64,000 bases of DNA from Oscarella lobularis (Eukaryota; Porifera; Homoscleromorpha; Homosclerophorida; Oscarellidae): NCBI RefSeq assembly GCF_947507565.1, contig NC_089184.1:496001-560000 (forward strand), read 5' to 3'. Made by a program: the position numbers and the translations under genes. The notes under the pieces were generated by a model, which saw only the letters and a program-made list of their open reading frames with translations, was not told the origin of the DNA and did not search any database. Positions 12,101-27,100 of the stretch are shown here, in pieces. Within the stretch, counting starts at the first letter, position 1. Every line of letters starts with the position of its first letter.

Positions 12101-15100
12101 CGATTTTTGAGAAGCCAACGTACGTTGTGGATGTGAACGAAGACGCGGCTTTCGGGCTCTCTCTCGTGCAAGTGTCGGCGAGCGACGGCGACGGCGACGC
12201 AAATCTTCGTTACAGCATTGTCACGTCGAGCGTTTCGACGCTGTTCCGTATCGATTCCCTCACTGGGGTTATTACTCTCATAGGAAGCTTAGACTACGAA
12301 GGCGTGAACGAGTACGTTTTCGTCGTTCAAGTGACCGATGGCCTATTTGTGAGTGCGACGAACGTCAGTGTAAATGTAGCCAACGTGAATGACATTGATC
12401 CGGCGTTTTCCGAAGCAAGCTATAGACTGTCGCTTTCCGAGAGTTACCCTTTAGGACCGGTAGGTTTGACGGTGACGTGCACTGACGGAGATGGCGACAG
12501 CGTTTCGTACGGCATCAGATCAGGCGACTCGTTTGCTCTTCCTTTCGGAATCTATCAAAATGGAACTGTGTATCTCGCAACTCCTTTGGATGCCTCGGCT
12601 GACGGGGAGCACGTCGTCGTTCTTTCGTGCACTGATTCCGGAGTGCCACCACGCAACACGACAGTTTTTCTTTTCGTATCAGTACTTTCTGACAACCTAG
12701 AAACGCCTCAATTTGCGAACGCGTCGTATTCTGGAAGCATTGCAGAGAACGCGGTACTTGGTTTTACTGTCTTGACTGTCAGTGCTTCCGACAACGATGC
12801 TGGCCCTGCTGGCCGGGTGACGTATTCTATCGTCGGTGGCGACGGATCGTCCGTCTTCGTCGTGGATCGAACTGCTGGAGCGATTGTCACCATCTCGTCT
12901 TTGGATGTAGAAGTCAAAGCTAGCTATCTCCTCGTCGTTGAAGCGAAAGACGAAGGAATTCCCGCTCGGAGTTCGAGCGTTAACGTTTCTTTGACGGTGA
13001 CGAATGTGCATGACGAAGAACCAGAATTCGGAAGAAGAGTCTACGTGGCGTCTGTAAAAGAAGATATTTCCGCCGCCGTTGTAATCGCGAACCTTTCCTG
13101 CAAAGATACGGAATCGAGTGAGCCGGTGTCCTACAGTGTGAAAGACAGTTCTTTGTTCACAATTACTGCAGATGGAATGGTGCACTTGACTTCGTCTTCC
13201 AGTCTAGACTACGAAACCAGCACTAAACACGACGTGACAATCGAGTGCCGAGACTCTGGCAATCATACTGCGGAAACACTACTAACAATCAACGTACTCG
13301 GAGTCAATGAGTTTGCACCTGAACTCTCGACAGCGGGGCTTTTTAGGACAGTCGATGAAACGACGCCTATTGGAACTGTAATAGCACAGATCAGCGCTTC
13401 TGACAGAGATGCCGGCAAGGACGGAGAAGTAACGTACGAAGCTCTTGATGGTACGAAGGGGCTCGTCAGGCTCGACAGAGTAACTGGAGAGCTGATTCTT
13501 GTTGCCACTATTGAATTGGCGAATTTACCGAATTCTTTCCTGAACATCCAGGTTGTTGCACGAGACGGGGGCTCTCCACAGAAATCGTCGAGATTGAAAT
13601 ATCTCACTATCAGTTTCCTTGATAAGAACACGAACGATCCCGTTTTCTCAGTCGGTGTCATTGGCGTGACCTTGTCTGAAACGTCAAAAGTGGGAATGAG
13701 CATATCGTCGGTGTCGTGCTCCGACGCAGACGTAGAAGATCAAGTTCGGTATCACATTGAAAGCGGAGATTCAGAACATAAATTTAACATTAGCGAGACA
13801 AGCGGATTAATTTCGGTTGCAGAAAGCTTGGACTATGAAACGACGCCTAGCTACACGCTGACTATTACCTGCACTGATGCTTTTGATCCAAATCTCGCTA
13901 GAACAGCGACAGCATCTCTTTCGATAGTCTTACTGCCCGAAAACGAATTTCAACCTTTTTTCAAAGAAGGAAGCAGCTATTCCGTGTCGGTTCCTGAAAG
14001 TTCTCCCATCGGCTACCGAGTCATCAAGGTAAACGGAAGCGACGAAGACGTCAATCCTGCAGTCACGTTGAAGTATTCGATCAAATCAACAAACTGTTCT
14101 GACATTTTTCATGTCGATGAACTCACTGGAATAGTCGAATTGCGATCGAGGCTCGACTGCGAAACGACGCCAGTGTGCGAATTGATTGTCCAAGTCAGCG
14201 ACGGTAATTTGACAGCGGAGGCATCAGTCATTGTGAAATGCAGCGGTACCAACGATAATGACCCCGTCTTCAGTCCCGCCATCTACAGCGTAGAATTAAA
14301 CGAGACGGCTCGTATTGATACCAGCGTCGTGCAACTGACGGCGACGGACATCGACGGAGGAGCTGACGGAGAAATTTCCTACTCGATTACCGGTGGCAAT
14401 ATTGACGGAGATTTTAAAGTATCTAGTGATGGCCTGATTCGGGTGAACCGGACTTTGAGTGGTGAAAGGACAGCGTTGTATTATCTGATTGTCGTCGCAA
14501 CAGACGGAGGTTCACCTGCAAGATCAGGAACTGCGTACGTAGCAATCAGTCTTCAGCCGTACAACGACTTCTTACCGCAATTTGCGAAAGCGAGCTATTC
14601 GGCGAACGTCTCCGAGGCGGAAGTCGTTGGCAAGGTAATCGTGCAAGTCAGTGCCGATGACGCAGATTCCGGGAGAGATGGCCGGATCAGGTACTCGATT
14701 GTTGGCGGAAACGACGAAGAAAAGTTTCACGTTGACGCTAATAATGGAAAAATCGAGCTGAGAAACGCTTTGGATTACGACACCACTCAGTCGTACAGTT
14801 TAACATTGCAGGCAGAAGACGAAGCGGCAATCTTTTTCCGAAAGAGTGCGACGGTTTCCGTGAACATTTCTGTTTTAGATGTCAACGACAATGACCCCGT
14901 TTTTGCTCCAGCAATTTACAGCAAGTCAGTAGAGGAAACCTTGGCAGTGAGTTCAACTTTGCTGAAAGTCTCGGCTTCCGACAAAGATGCGGGACTCAAC
15001 GGACAGATAGTATTTTCGGTGACGTCTGGAAATTCTGCCGGAAGATTTGCAATCAATCCATTGACTGGAGATATAACACTAGTCGGCAGTCTAGATTACG

Positions 15101-18100
15101 AGACTAAATCCGCCTATCAACTCGAGGTGACCGCAAGTGACCAGGGTTCTCCGGCTCGGACGGCAACAGCGTTTGTCAGTATTATCGTTACTGATAGCAA
15201 CGAACACAAAGCCCTGTTTACGACAGACTTCAATCGAAATTACACCGTCGTCGAATCAGCGACGATCGGCACTTTGATACTGCAGTTGAGCGCCTCTGAT
15301 GGTGACGGCGGATCTGGTGACAGCGGATCATCGATGTCATTTTCTATTACAACAGGAAATGTAGGAGGAGCTTTTTACGTCGATCGCTTGAGCGGCCAGT
15401 TGATTGTCAGCGGCGCGCTGGATAGAGAAAAGCAAGCGGTTTACGTCTTGACCGTGGCTGTAACGGACGGAGGAAACGGAACGGACACCAAATTTCTGAC
15501 GATTGTCGTCACCGATGCAAACGATAACAGTCCCGTGTTCGATATGCCTATCTATTCGCAGTCGGTACCAGAGAATGCAGCGATCGGTTTCTCAGTTGGA
15601 AAAGTTGGTGCATCGGATGCGGATTCTGGCGACTACGGAAAAATTTTCTATCGAATTGACCAAGGCAATACAGGAAACGCATTCAACGTCACAGACGACG
15701 GAGATATCCTGGTTGCTGCTCCATTGGACTACGAAACCACGCCAACGTACCAGCTGGTGATTGTCGCCGAGAACAGAAACGGGGACCCGATTCGTTCATC
15801 ATCGGCATCTTTCGTTATTGGTCTGCTCGATATAGACGAATTTGCTCCCGTTTTTCAAAATGCTCCGTATTCGTCAAATGTATCAGAAAGTGCCACTATC
15901 GGAGCGACCCTGTTTACCGTTTCCGCGACCGATGCGGATTCTGGCTCTTCTGGCACAGTTACCTATGGATTTAGTGCTGGAAATGAAAAGGGTATTTTTG
16001 CTATTAATCCCCTCACTGGAGAAGTACTTCTCGACAAGTCACTGGATCGGGAAACTACGACGTCCTACTCCTTGTCTGTCATAGCTAGTTCCAGTCCTGC
16101 AAAAGTTTCATCAACGACAATCACGTTCATAGTCGTCGACGTGAACGATAATGGGCCAGCTTTTGAATCGAAGCTCTATTTTGGAAACGTTTCCGAAGGT
16201 GCCGCACTTTCAACGTCTGTTCTGACAGTTTCTTGCTCTGACAGCGACACGGGAATAAATGGCCTTATATCGTATTCTCTATCAAAGGGAAATGAGGCAG
16301 GAGACTTTTCTATCGATAGCGCGGGCAAAATCGTCACAGCGAAGACACTGGACTACGAAAGAACGTCATTTTACGACATCACGGTTTCGTGTCAGGACGG
16401 AGGAAGTTTGTCGGACACTGCCGAAGTCAGTATTCAAGTGACGAGAGTGAACGAACATTTGCCCGAATTCATCGGAGCTCCGTACGCCACTTTCGTCAAC
16501 GAGAGCGCCGGCATTGGCACTTCCATAATCACCGTTCGTGCTCGAGACAACGATACAGGATCAGACGGCACAATCCAGTTTTCTCTAAAGAGCGACATTT
16601 TCGACATCGATCCCGTTACTGGAATAGTATATCTCAGGCAATTGATTGACTTCGAGAAGGCGACACAGTACGTCGTCAACGTGACCGCGTCGGACGCCGG
16701 CGTTTTGTCTAAAACGTCGGTCACGACTCTAACTGTTCGCGTGCTCAACGTGAACGATGTTGCTCCCGTCTTCGTACCCGCCGTGTATGTCGCCTACGTT
16801 CCTGAAGGAACGTATACGAACTTCAACGTGACGACTGTGACGTGCAATGACGACGACGCCAATAGCGCGACTCCGACTTACGGTATTTTGGGAAATTTTG
16901 GCGGCCTTCAATTTAGCGTCGATTCTTCTGGAAACGTGCAATTGGCTGGTCAAGTGGTGCTGCCTCCGTCTTTGTACGATCTCACCGTGTCGTGCAGCGA
17001 CGGTACTTTTTCAACAGTGGCTCGTTTGAGTGTATACGTTACTCAGACTAATCTTTACACGCCTGTTTTCGACGAGTTGGGTCCTGCAGTGGTTGTGCTA
17101 CCGGAAAACGAAGCGGTCGGAAGGGAACTTATAGATTTAAATGCGACTGACGCTGATAGTGGTGCTGACGGAGAAATCGAGTTCTTTTCCACTGTTGCTG
17201 GCCAAGTTGCACGCATAGATTCGAGCACGGGAATCGTGCGCCTTGAAGCGAGTCTCGATCGGGAGGCTTACTCATCAAGAACGTTTGAATTCTACGTGAG
17301 AGACAAGGGAAATCCATCACGCACTCAAAGCGTTCCATTCGTTCTTACTATCAACGTCACGGACGTGAATGACAACGCTCCAGTTATCTCTCCTACTTCA
17401 CAAGTCAAATCTATCGACGAAGGTCTAGCAGGTCAAATTGAAGTTGGCCGATTTTCTGTGCGAGACGACGACGCAACTGCTATTAATCGAGTGCAAAGCT
17501 GCAGCTTTGTTTCGCCTTCAACCGAACGATTTTCGCTTTCCCTCAACGATTCTACTTTGACAGTCAGTGCTATCAGTCCTCTTGATTACGAAAACGCAAC
17601 GTCCTACGCGATTACGATTGAGTGCAAGGATGGTGGAGCGCCAGCGCTGACAGCAACAACTCTTCTGACTATTCAAGTGTTACCCGTGAATGAGTATGCT
17701 CCGGAATTCACTTCGTCGCTCTACGTAGAATCAGTCGTCGAAACCGCAGGCGTTGGCCAGTCAGTTTTGCAACTGCAAGCGACAGATAAAGATGCTGGTT
17801 CCGATGGCCGCTTTACTTTCTCTATTGATTCTGACGACTTCTATGTCGATTCGTCTACTGGGACGCTATCCGTCGCTCGGCCTTTGGACTTCGAAGTTCA
17901 ATCCAACTACTCCTTGAACGTTAGGGTGGCAGACAAAGGAAGTCCGTCAAAAACAGGATATGCTACAGTCGAAATAACCATCTTGGATGCTAACGACAAT
18001 TCGCCCATCTTCGATCCGACAACGTATAGCAAATTGATGTCGGAAAGTTCCGCAATCGGATCGTTGGTGGTATCGTTGACGAGTAGCGACGCCGATGCAG

Positions 18101-21100
18101 GAAATAACGGGAAAATCAGCTATAGTATAACTTCAGGAAATCAAAATGACGCTTTTCGTGTCGATTCAAGTACTGGTCAGATATTCGTCAACAACTCTTT
18201 GAACGCCGAGGCTATTGATTACTACTTTTTGACGGTCACGTCGACAGATGAAGGAAGCCCGTCGCGAACGGGAACGGCAACTGTCGCAATTCGCGTCAGC
18301 GGAACAAACGAAAAAGGGCCCGTTTTTCTCAAACCGGAATACGCAGCTGACGTGCTGGAAAATTCTGCCTCCGGAACTTTTGTTGTCCAAGTTAGCGCAG
18401 AGGATGCTGACAGCGGAATTCAGGGATCTGTCTCCTACTCGATATCTTCGGGGAACATGGGATCGGTGTTCCTGATCGATTCGGTGTCCGGAACAATAAC
18501 CGTTGGTGGCTTCCTGAATAGAGAAGCGAGATCATCCTACAATTTGACAATCAACGCTACTGACGGCGGCGTCCCGGCGCTCTGGCGAACCGTTTCCGTT
18601 AGAATAACAGTGAAGGACGCAAACGACAACAGCCCCGTGTTCGATCCGTCTGCCTACTCGGTAACGGTAGCAGAAGGAGCGCCTGTCGGGACGTTTTTGC
18701 TGCAGTTAACGTGTTCGGATAAAGACAAAGGCTCGAATGGCAACGTGACGTATTCGCTTGATCCTTCAGAGGGATCTGGAGGTAGTGGTGCGATGGAAGA
18801 TATTGTCGTAGTCGCGCTCGACGGTCGAGTTACGCTGGGAAAAGACGTTGACGCTGAAACGACGTCTTTGTTTACAGTAAATGTTATTTGCACCGACCAA
18901 GGCTCGCCAGCGCTTTCATCTACAGCAGTTGTGACGGTACGAGTGGAGTCGGTGAACGAGCATGTCCCAGCCTTTGAACACTCCGCCTATGCTTTCAACG
19001 TGAGCGAAGGAACGGCGACCGGAGAAATAATTGGAACCGTCAAAGCGACGGATGCGGACAGTGGACTTGGTGGGGAGCTTTCTTACACCATTGTCAGCGG
19101 AGCAGATACGAAATTTCAGATATCGCGCTCGACGGGGTCCATCTATTTAGTGGATTCCTTAGATCGTGAAACGAAAAGTTTTTATCAACTCAATATCAGC
19201 GCTTCGGATACCAAGTATACGATCTACGTAACAGTGAGCATCTATGCCATCGACGTTGACGATAACAGTCCAGCTTTTAATCAGTCTCTGTATGTGGCCG
19301 CTGTGAGCGAAGGTCGACCAAACGGCACTTACCTTACTCAGGTATTTGCGTCAGATGCTGACACTGGGCGAAATGCAGAGTTTACTTTCCGGATTCAAAC
19401 GTCTTTGCCTAGTGGATGGGCTCTTATCGATCCTTCAACGGGAGTTCTGACTTCTGCTGTGTCGCTCGACTGTGACAAGATGAAAGTGAATACTATTTAC
19501 TTGATTATTGAACTTCGTGATCGCCTTTCGGTGGTGAGAGCGACTGCCGTCGTCGTTATCTCATTGAATTGCGTGAATGAGTTTCCTCCCGTGTTTTCTT
19601 CCTCCTTATACAGCAGCAATGTGGTGGAAAATTCTCCTCTGGGCACTACCATCGTAACTGTTGTTGCGACTGACGAAGACTTTAACTTGAATCCGCTCGA
19701 ATATCGTATTGATTCGGGAAACGGCGACGGTACTTTTGCTATTGACTCAAGCAGTGGAGTGATTACTCTGGCTGGAAGCGTGGATTACGAGACAAAATTT
19801 TTCTACCCTCTGAAGATTGAAGTAGTTGATGGCGGTGTACCACAGCGTAAGTCTTTAGCTGATGTGTTCGTTACAGTCACAGATGCCAACGACAATTCGC
19901 CCGTCTTTTCTCCGTCGGTCTATAGTGCAACAGTTCGGGAAAACAGTCCAGTCGGAAACACGATTCTTAACGTTACGTGTACTGACGAGGATTCTGGTAC
20001 GAATGGAGAAATTGGATTCCGCATAGTGGCAGGAAATGACGGCAACGCCTTTCAAATTTCGCAGTCAGGAAATTTGGCGACTGACGGTACTCTTGATTTT
20101 GAAGAGCAGTCCAGCTATTCAATCGGGATCGAGTGCTTCGATAAGGGTTCGCCGGAGCGTACTGCTTTGGCTCTGGCCAGCGTCACTATACTTCCCGACA
20201 ACGATCATTCGCCGGAGTTCACGCAAGGAGGCATCTACACTGTTGATGTGCCAGAAACGAAGCCGCTTGGAAAGATCATAACCGTTTCAGCTAGTGACAA
20301 TGACACAGGAATCGAAGGCGAGATTTCGTACAGCATCACGGGCGGAAACGCTGATGAAATATTCAGCGTCGACTCCGTCTCGGGCGACATCGTTCTCGTT
20401 AAATCGTTGGACTTCGAAAAGGAGCAGTCGTACGTTCTCTCCGTTACGGCAACAGACAAGGCACCGGCTGCAGCTGCTCGACGTTCATCGGTCGCTACGG
20501 TGACCGTCTCAGTTCTCGACGAAAATGACAACGCGCCGGAATTTTCTCCCGCCGCTTACAGCTCGGAAATTGGTGAGCATTCTGCCCTTGGAACAACGGT
20601 TTCTCTTGTCTTCTGCTCCGACAAAGACGCGAACTTGAACGGAAAAGTAAACATAGGCATTGCGTCTGGGAACACTGGAGGAGCATTCTCGGTAAATTCT
20701 ACAGGCTTAGCCGACGGAACTGCTGCGGTAACCGTTTCAGGAAGCGTCGATCTTGAAAAGACTTCCTTCTACAGCCTGACTTTAGTTTGCAGCGATTCCG
20801 GCTCACCTGTTCTCAATTCTACAGGAATATTGACCGTTTCAATCACCGCCCGGAACGACTTTTCACCGAACTTTGATTCGCTCATATACAGAGCTTCGGT
20901 CTCAGAAAATTCAAATCCTGGGACAGTTGTCGTTCAAGTAAACGCAACCGATAGGGACAGCGGCGCGCAGGGAATTGTCTCCTATTCGTTTGATAAGGTC
21001 AATGCGACAGATTTGTTTTCGATTGATCCAAGGAACGGGAAAATCGTAGTGGCCGGCTCTATCGACAGAGAAACCGCTTCGGGATACGTACTAACCGTGA

Positions 21101-24100
21101 GAGCTTCCGACGGTGCTCTGTTTGATCTGGCGACAGTCGTTATTACAATTCTCGACATGAATGACAACAAACCCGTTTTTGATCCCGCATCTTATACCAA
21201 AACGGTGAGCGAGGACGAAAGCGTAGGAGCGCTGCTTTTGACAGTCTCAGCCTCCGACAAAGACCAGGGCGACAACGGAAACGTAACATTTACGACTGCG
21301 GGACAAGATGCCAGTTACGTCTCTGTTGGATCGACTAGCGGAGAAGTTCGCCTTGCGAAGGCACTCGATCGAGAGAAAGTCAGCTTCTTTTCTGTCGAAA
21401 TCATAGGATCTGATCACGGCACGCCGCTGTCTTTGAATTCCAGTGCTCTGGTTTCAATTACCGTTGCGGAAGTGAATGAAAAGACTCCCCAATTTTCTCC
21501 TCTTCCTACGACGCTCTCTATCAAGGAAAATCTTCCTGTTGGAAGTGTCATTTTGAAAGTTTCGTCCAGCGATCCAGACGGCAACTCTATTCGTTACGGA
21601 CTTCAACCAAGCATTGGTAGTGAGTACTACCTTATTGATCCCTCGTCCGGTGACATCATTTTGGCAAAATCGCTCGACTACGATGGTGAAAACGCGAGCA
21701 GAGTTCATTCCCTTGTCATCACAGCCACCGACGATGGCTTTCCTGTTAAAGTGAATTTGACGTCATTGACAGTCACCATTGAGGATTATAATGATCAGAG
21801 TCCGGTATTTGAACCGAGTTTGACGAGCGTAGTCGTAAGCGAAAACGCCACGGTCGCAACAGTGATTGCCACGCTCTCGTGCTCTGACGCTGATACCTTG
21901 GCAAACGGACAGATTTCCTACAATATCAGCGGAGGAAACGGTGCCGGCACGTTCAGTATAGTAGAGCAGAGTGGTCAAATAAGTTTGGCTAAAACCGTCG
22001 ACATCGAATCGGTACCGTCGTACAGCTTGCAAGTTGTATGTTCCGACGGGGGATCTCCATCACTGACGTCGAGCGGCGTTTTGATTGTTCGAGTTGAGGG
22101 TGTAAACGAACACGCTCCCGTCTTTGCTGATCGATCCTACTCGGCTGTTGTAGCGGAAAATTCCTCAGTTGGATTATCCGTTGCTCAACTTTCGGGGAGC
22201 GACATGGATCAAGGAATTGAAGGTCAAGTTGACTATTTGATTGTTGGAGGAAACGGCTCTGATGTTTTAAGTGTTGGAAAATCGTCCGGAACTGTCAGCC
22301 TCATTTCGTCACTCGACAGAGAAACTGCATCTTATTACGTCCTCGACGTCGAAATTCGTGATAGGGCTGTCAACTACAAGTCCGATTTTGCAGTGGTTAC
22401 CTTGACAGTGACTGACATCAACGACAATGCGCCCGACTTCGGAAAAAGCAACTTTTTCGCGAGCATCGATGAAAATGCCGAAATAGGAAAAGAGGTTTTA
22501 GTAGTAAGCTGTTCTGATGCCGACGAAGGTGACAATGGTCGTACTACGCTAACGTTGAGCGGCCAATGGGCGGCAGATTTCAATTTGACTAGCAGTGGTC
22601 GCCTCCTCGTAGCGGGAGCACTCAATGCGGAGAATCGCACCCAGTATCGGCTTACGGCTACCTGTACAGATTTCGGAAAACCGGCTCTTTCATCGGCCGC
22701 TTCGATTTTGATAACCGTCCTACCTAGAAATGAATTTGCTCCTGTTTTTGAAAACGCGTCGTATTCGGTTCACGTTGCAGAATCGAGTGCAGTTAGCAGC
22801 ACCCTACTCGTACTGAAAGCAACTGACAAAGACAGTGGAATACAAGGAGTCGTAACGTACAACATAACCGAAGGAAACGACGAGAACCTATTTGCTATCG
22901 ACACCAACAGCGGAGTATTGCTGCTTGTACGAACTTTGGACTACGAGAAAACTCGGCAGTACAACCTCGTAGTGACGGCTACAGACGGCGGACAAGCTCT
23001 GTCGTTGAGTGCGAAGGCTGATGTGACGGTCTTCGTTGATGACGCTAATGACAACGCGCCCATATTCTCTCCATCTGTTTATGCGATTTTGTTTCCTGAA
23101 GGCATCTCGCTCGGTCCTCTTGTTCCCGTGAATAGAGTGACTTGCAATGACGCAGACGACGGCGTTAATGGAGAAACTACTATTGAAATTGAATCCGGAA
23201 ACATCGACGGCTCTTTTCTTGTTAATTCAGTGGGAAATCTGTTTGTGGTAAAACCTCTCGATCACGAAACTATAGCTGCGTATGACCTGACGCTAATCTG
23301 CAAAGACAAGGGAGCTTCTCCGAAAACGGGAACGGCAATTCTTTCCGTGATTGTAGGAAATTCTAACAGTTTTCGACCAATTTTTGATCAACCTTCCTAC
23401 TCAACTTCAGTTTTGGAAAATTCAGCAGTAGACAATACAATCATCACTATCACTGCAACAGATGGTGATGGCGAAGACAAAGGCATCGTATCCTACCGAA
23501 TAGCCGAGACATCGGTACCGTTTCAGATAGATGCTCACAGCGGAGAAATAGTCGTAATAAGACCTCTTGATTACGAAACCAAGACTCAGTACGTATTGAC
23601 AGTGGAAGCGGAAGACTCTCATAGACCTCCTCACACATCTACAGCTTACGTCACGGTTAACATTACGGACGTTAATGACAATGATCCTATCTTTAACCCG
23701 GCACTTTACTCCAAAGTTCTTCCAGACGGAGCTGCTGTGGGAACGTCGGTATTGACGGCAACGTGCACCGATTTAGACAGCGGTCTCAACGGAAAAACCG
23801 ATATATCTATTAGCGGTGGAAACACCGGAAATATTTTTCAAATCAACGGCACAACAGGTGAAATACGTCTGCGTGCAAGTCCCGATGGCGACGTTACTGA
23901 ATCGTACTTCCTTGACCTGACCTGTCAAGACTCCGGAGTTCCCCAAAGAACGGGATCTGCATCGGCCAGCATCATCATTGAGCAAGCCAACGAACACGCT
24001 CCGTACTTTGCAAATTTGCCGTATTCTGAAAACGTTTCTGAAGCTTTGGACGTCGGTACGGTAATCTTTACTTTGTCTGCAGACGACGACGACAGTGGAA

Positions 24101-27100
24101 GTCACGGTGCTGTTCGTTATTACCTGCTGTCCGGAGACGGTGACGATCATTTCTTTGTCAGCGAATACTCGGGTGAAGTTGTTCTCCAAAAGTCGCTCGA
24201 CCGCGAAACGATTTCGTTTTATCGCCTTATCGTCGAAGCCAAGGACTTAGCTTCGGTAGAAGCTGATCGAAAATCGACGAACACGACCTTGGAACTCACC
24301 GTGACCGACGCAAACGATAACACACCGTTGTTCAACCTGGCTATCTACAGCGCAAAAGTGACGGAGAACGAAGGTCGAGGATTCGTCGTAGTCAATCTCA
24401 GCTGCAGCGACAAGGATCTTGGAGCCTTTGGAAGCGTCAAGTATTCCATTATAAGCGGAAATAATCCTCACGCTTTCAAGGTGGATTCAGCAAGTGGGCA
24501 GTTGACGGTTGACGGAGATATCGATCGAGAAGCAAATTCTAATTATCTGCTGGAAGTGAACTGCAGCGACGGTGGTACCCCGTCGTTGTTTAGCACCTCA
24601 AAAGTCGGAATCCAAGTTTTACCTCAAAACGAATTTTCGCCAGTTTTTATCAACGAATCGTCTTACAATTTCACGGTGAAAGAAAATGCCGGTGTCGGTG
24701 AAGTAATAGACTCCGTGCTGGCTACCGACGCCGACACTGGAAACGTTGGTGGTATCACGTACACTCTGGCTGGTGCATCTGTCCTATTTGACGTCGTTTC
24801 TAGCACTGGTCAGATCATTGTATCGGGAGATCTCAATTTCGTAAAGGGTGGCGTCAACGATCATCTTCTGCGTGTTGTAGCGTCGGACGCCGGATTTCCG
24901 TCTCGATCTTCCACAGCAACTGTCAAAGTGACGGTGACCGACGTCAATAACAATAGCCCCGTTTGCAGTCCTGCTTCGTATGCGACTTCTGCAGCAGAGA
25001 ACGGATCTGTTGGCTTGGTCGTTCCTCCTACGACTCTTGTCGTTTTATCCTGTTCTGACTTGGACGTTGGCGTCAATGCCGAACTCAACTACACGATTTC
25101 GTCCGGAAACGATGAAGATAAATTTTCGGTGTCGTCCTCTGGTTCTGTGCTCTTGGTCAGGTCTCTTGATTACGAAACGACTCCGAACTACAATCTCCTA
25201 GTTGTCGTGCGAGACCGAGGCGTGCCGTCGCTTTCTACTACAGTGTCCGTGTCGATTCAGGTTCTACCTGTGAATGACTTCTCACCGCAGTTTGATCGCA
25301 GTCTCTTTATTGCCAGCGTCAAGGAAGATGCTAGTCTAGGAAGCAGCGTCTTGAAACTAAACGCCACGGACAAAGATTCGGGTGAAAACGGACGCGTAAT
25401 TTACCGAATTTCGAGCGGAAATGGAACGGACCTGTTTTCCATCGACTCGCGAAGTGGACAAGTTATCACGCAAGGATTTTTGGACAGGGAAAAGGAATCC
25501 TATTACGAGTTCACCGTCGAAGCGGTCGACTTTGCGTCCGAAACGGCTCTAGTGCGAACGGCCTCGGTCAACGTCGGAATCAACGTAGTCGACGTTAACG
25601 ACAATTCGCCTGCATTTATACCATCAATTTACGTTGCATCGGTGCAGGAAGAACTTGCTCCTGGAATCGATGTCGTCGGACTCACTTGCACTGACGACGA
25701 TGCAGGACTGAACGGTCGCGTGTCGTTTTCTATTTTGGACGGCAACGTCGGCCAGTCGTTCAACGTCACAACGAGCGGTATAATTCAAACGCGAAAAAGC
25801 TTGGACGCCGAGAGCGAAACTTCTTATTTGCTGACCGTCACCTGTCGTGACTCGGGATCGCCGTCTCGATCAGGAAATGCGACAGTGCGAGTCGTTGTTA
25901 CGGGTGCGAACAATTTTGCGCCCGTATTTAGCCAAGCAACGCAGAACGTGAGCGTGTACGAGAACGTTTCAATTGGATATACCGTTGTTCAAGTGACGGC
26001 CACCGATGCAGACGTCGGCGGTGACCAGACGATTACCTATTCGATTACGTTAGGAAATGAGGACGGTCGATTGGACATTGATTCGAGCACGGGTGCCGTT
26101 GTAGTCGTCGCCTCTTTAGATCGAGAAACGACTTCGGAATACAGTTTGATTGTCGAAGCGAATGATAACGGAAAACCGGTTTCGAGGTCGCAGATCGCAA
26201 TTGTTCGAGTTTCCGTCTTAGACATCAATGACAATGATCCGGTTTTCTCGCCGTCAGTCTATGGAACGAGTGTTGTGGAAAACGTAGCTGTCGGCACGTC
26301 GATTGTTCAGCTAACAGTGACAGACGACGACTCTGGTCTCAACGGTCAAGTGAGCTTGGCCATTACCGGCGGCGATAACGAAGACATTTTTGCAATAAAC
26401 AACTCGTGGGTGTACTTGGCAAAAAGTGGCGGACTTGACTTTGAAACGGACGATTTGTATCAGCTTGAAGTGAGGGGCGCCGATGGCGGAGTACCGTCAC
26501 GCACAGCCATTGCTCGAGTGACAATTGGCGTTTTGGGCGTGAACGAACACATTCCCGTCTTTACCGCTCCAAAGCCTGCCGTTAATCCAACTGACTCGGT
26601 TAAAATTTCTGAGAGTGCCTCTGTTGGTACCCTAGTTTACACCTTTGCTGCACAAGACGACGACAAAGGGCTGGCGGGCACAGTTTCGTACGAAATAAAA
26701 AGTCAAATACCGATTCCCTATTTCAGTTTGGATTCTAGAAGCGGACGACTTACCGTCGCCGTTTCGATAGACTTTGAAACTCTTTCTGGAGGTGTGGTTG
26801 TTGTGGAAGTGGAAGCAAAAGACGCTGGTATTCCTGTAAGAAGAGCTACAGCTTCTCTTCTCGTGCTCGTTGAAGGTGCTAATGACAATGTGCCTTTCTT
26901 CGAACCGTCTGTTTATGTTGCAAGTCTCGAGGAAAGTGCCGCGATTGGAACGCCGATTACGACTGTTACATGCAAGGACAACGATCGCGATAGCGGTCTC
27001 ATTGGATTCAGCTATTCTATCGTTAGCGGAGCCAATAGCAGTTTGTTTAGTGTGGACAGCGCTTCAGGATTGGTGTCGTTGAAATCTGCGTTGGATTTTG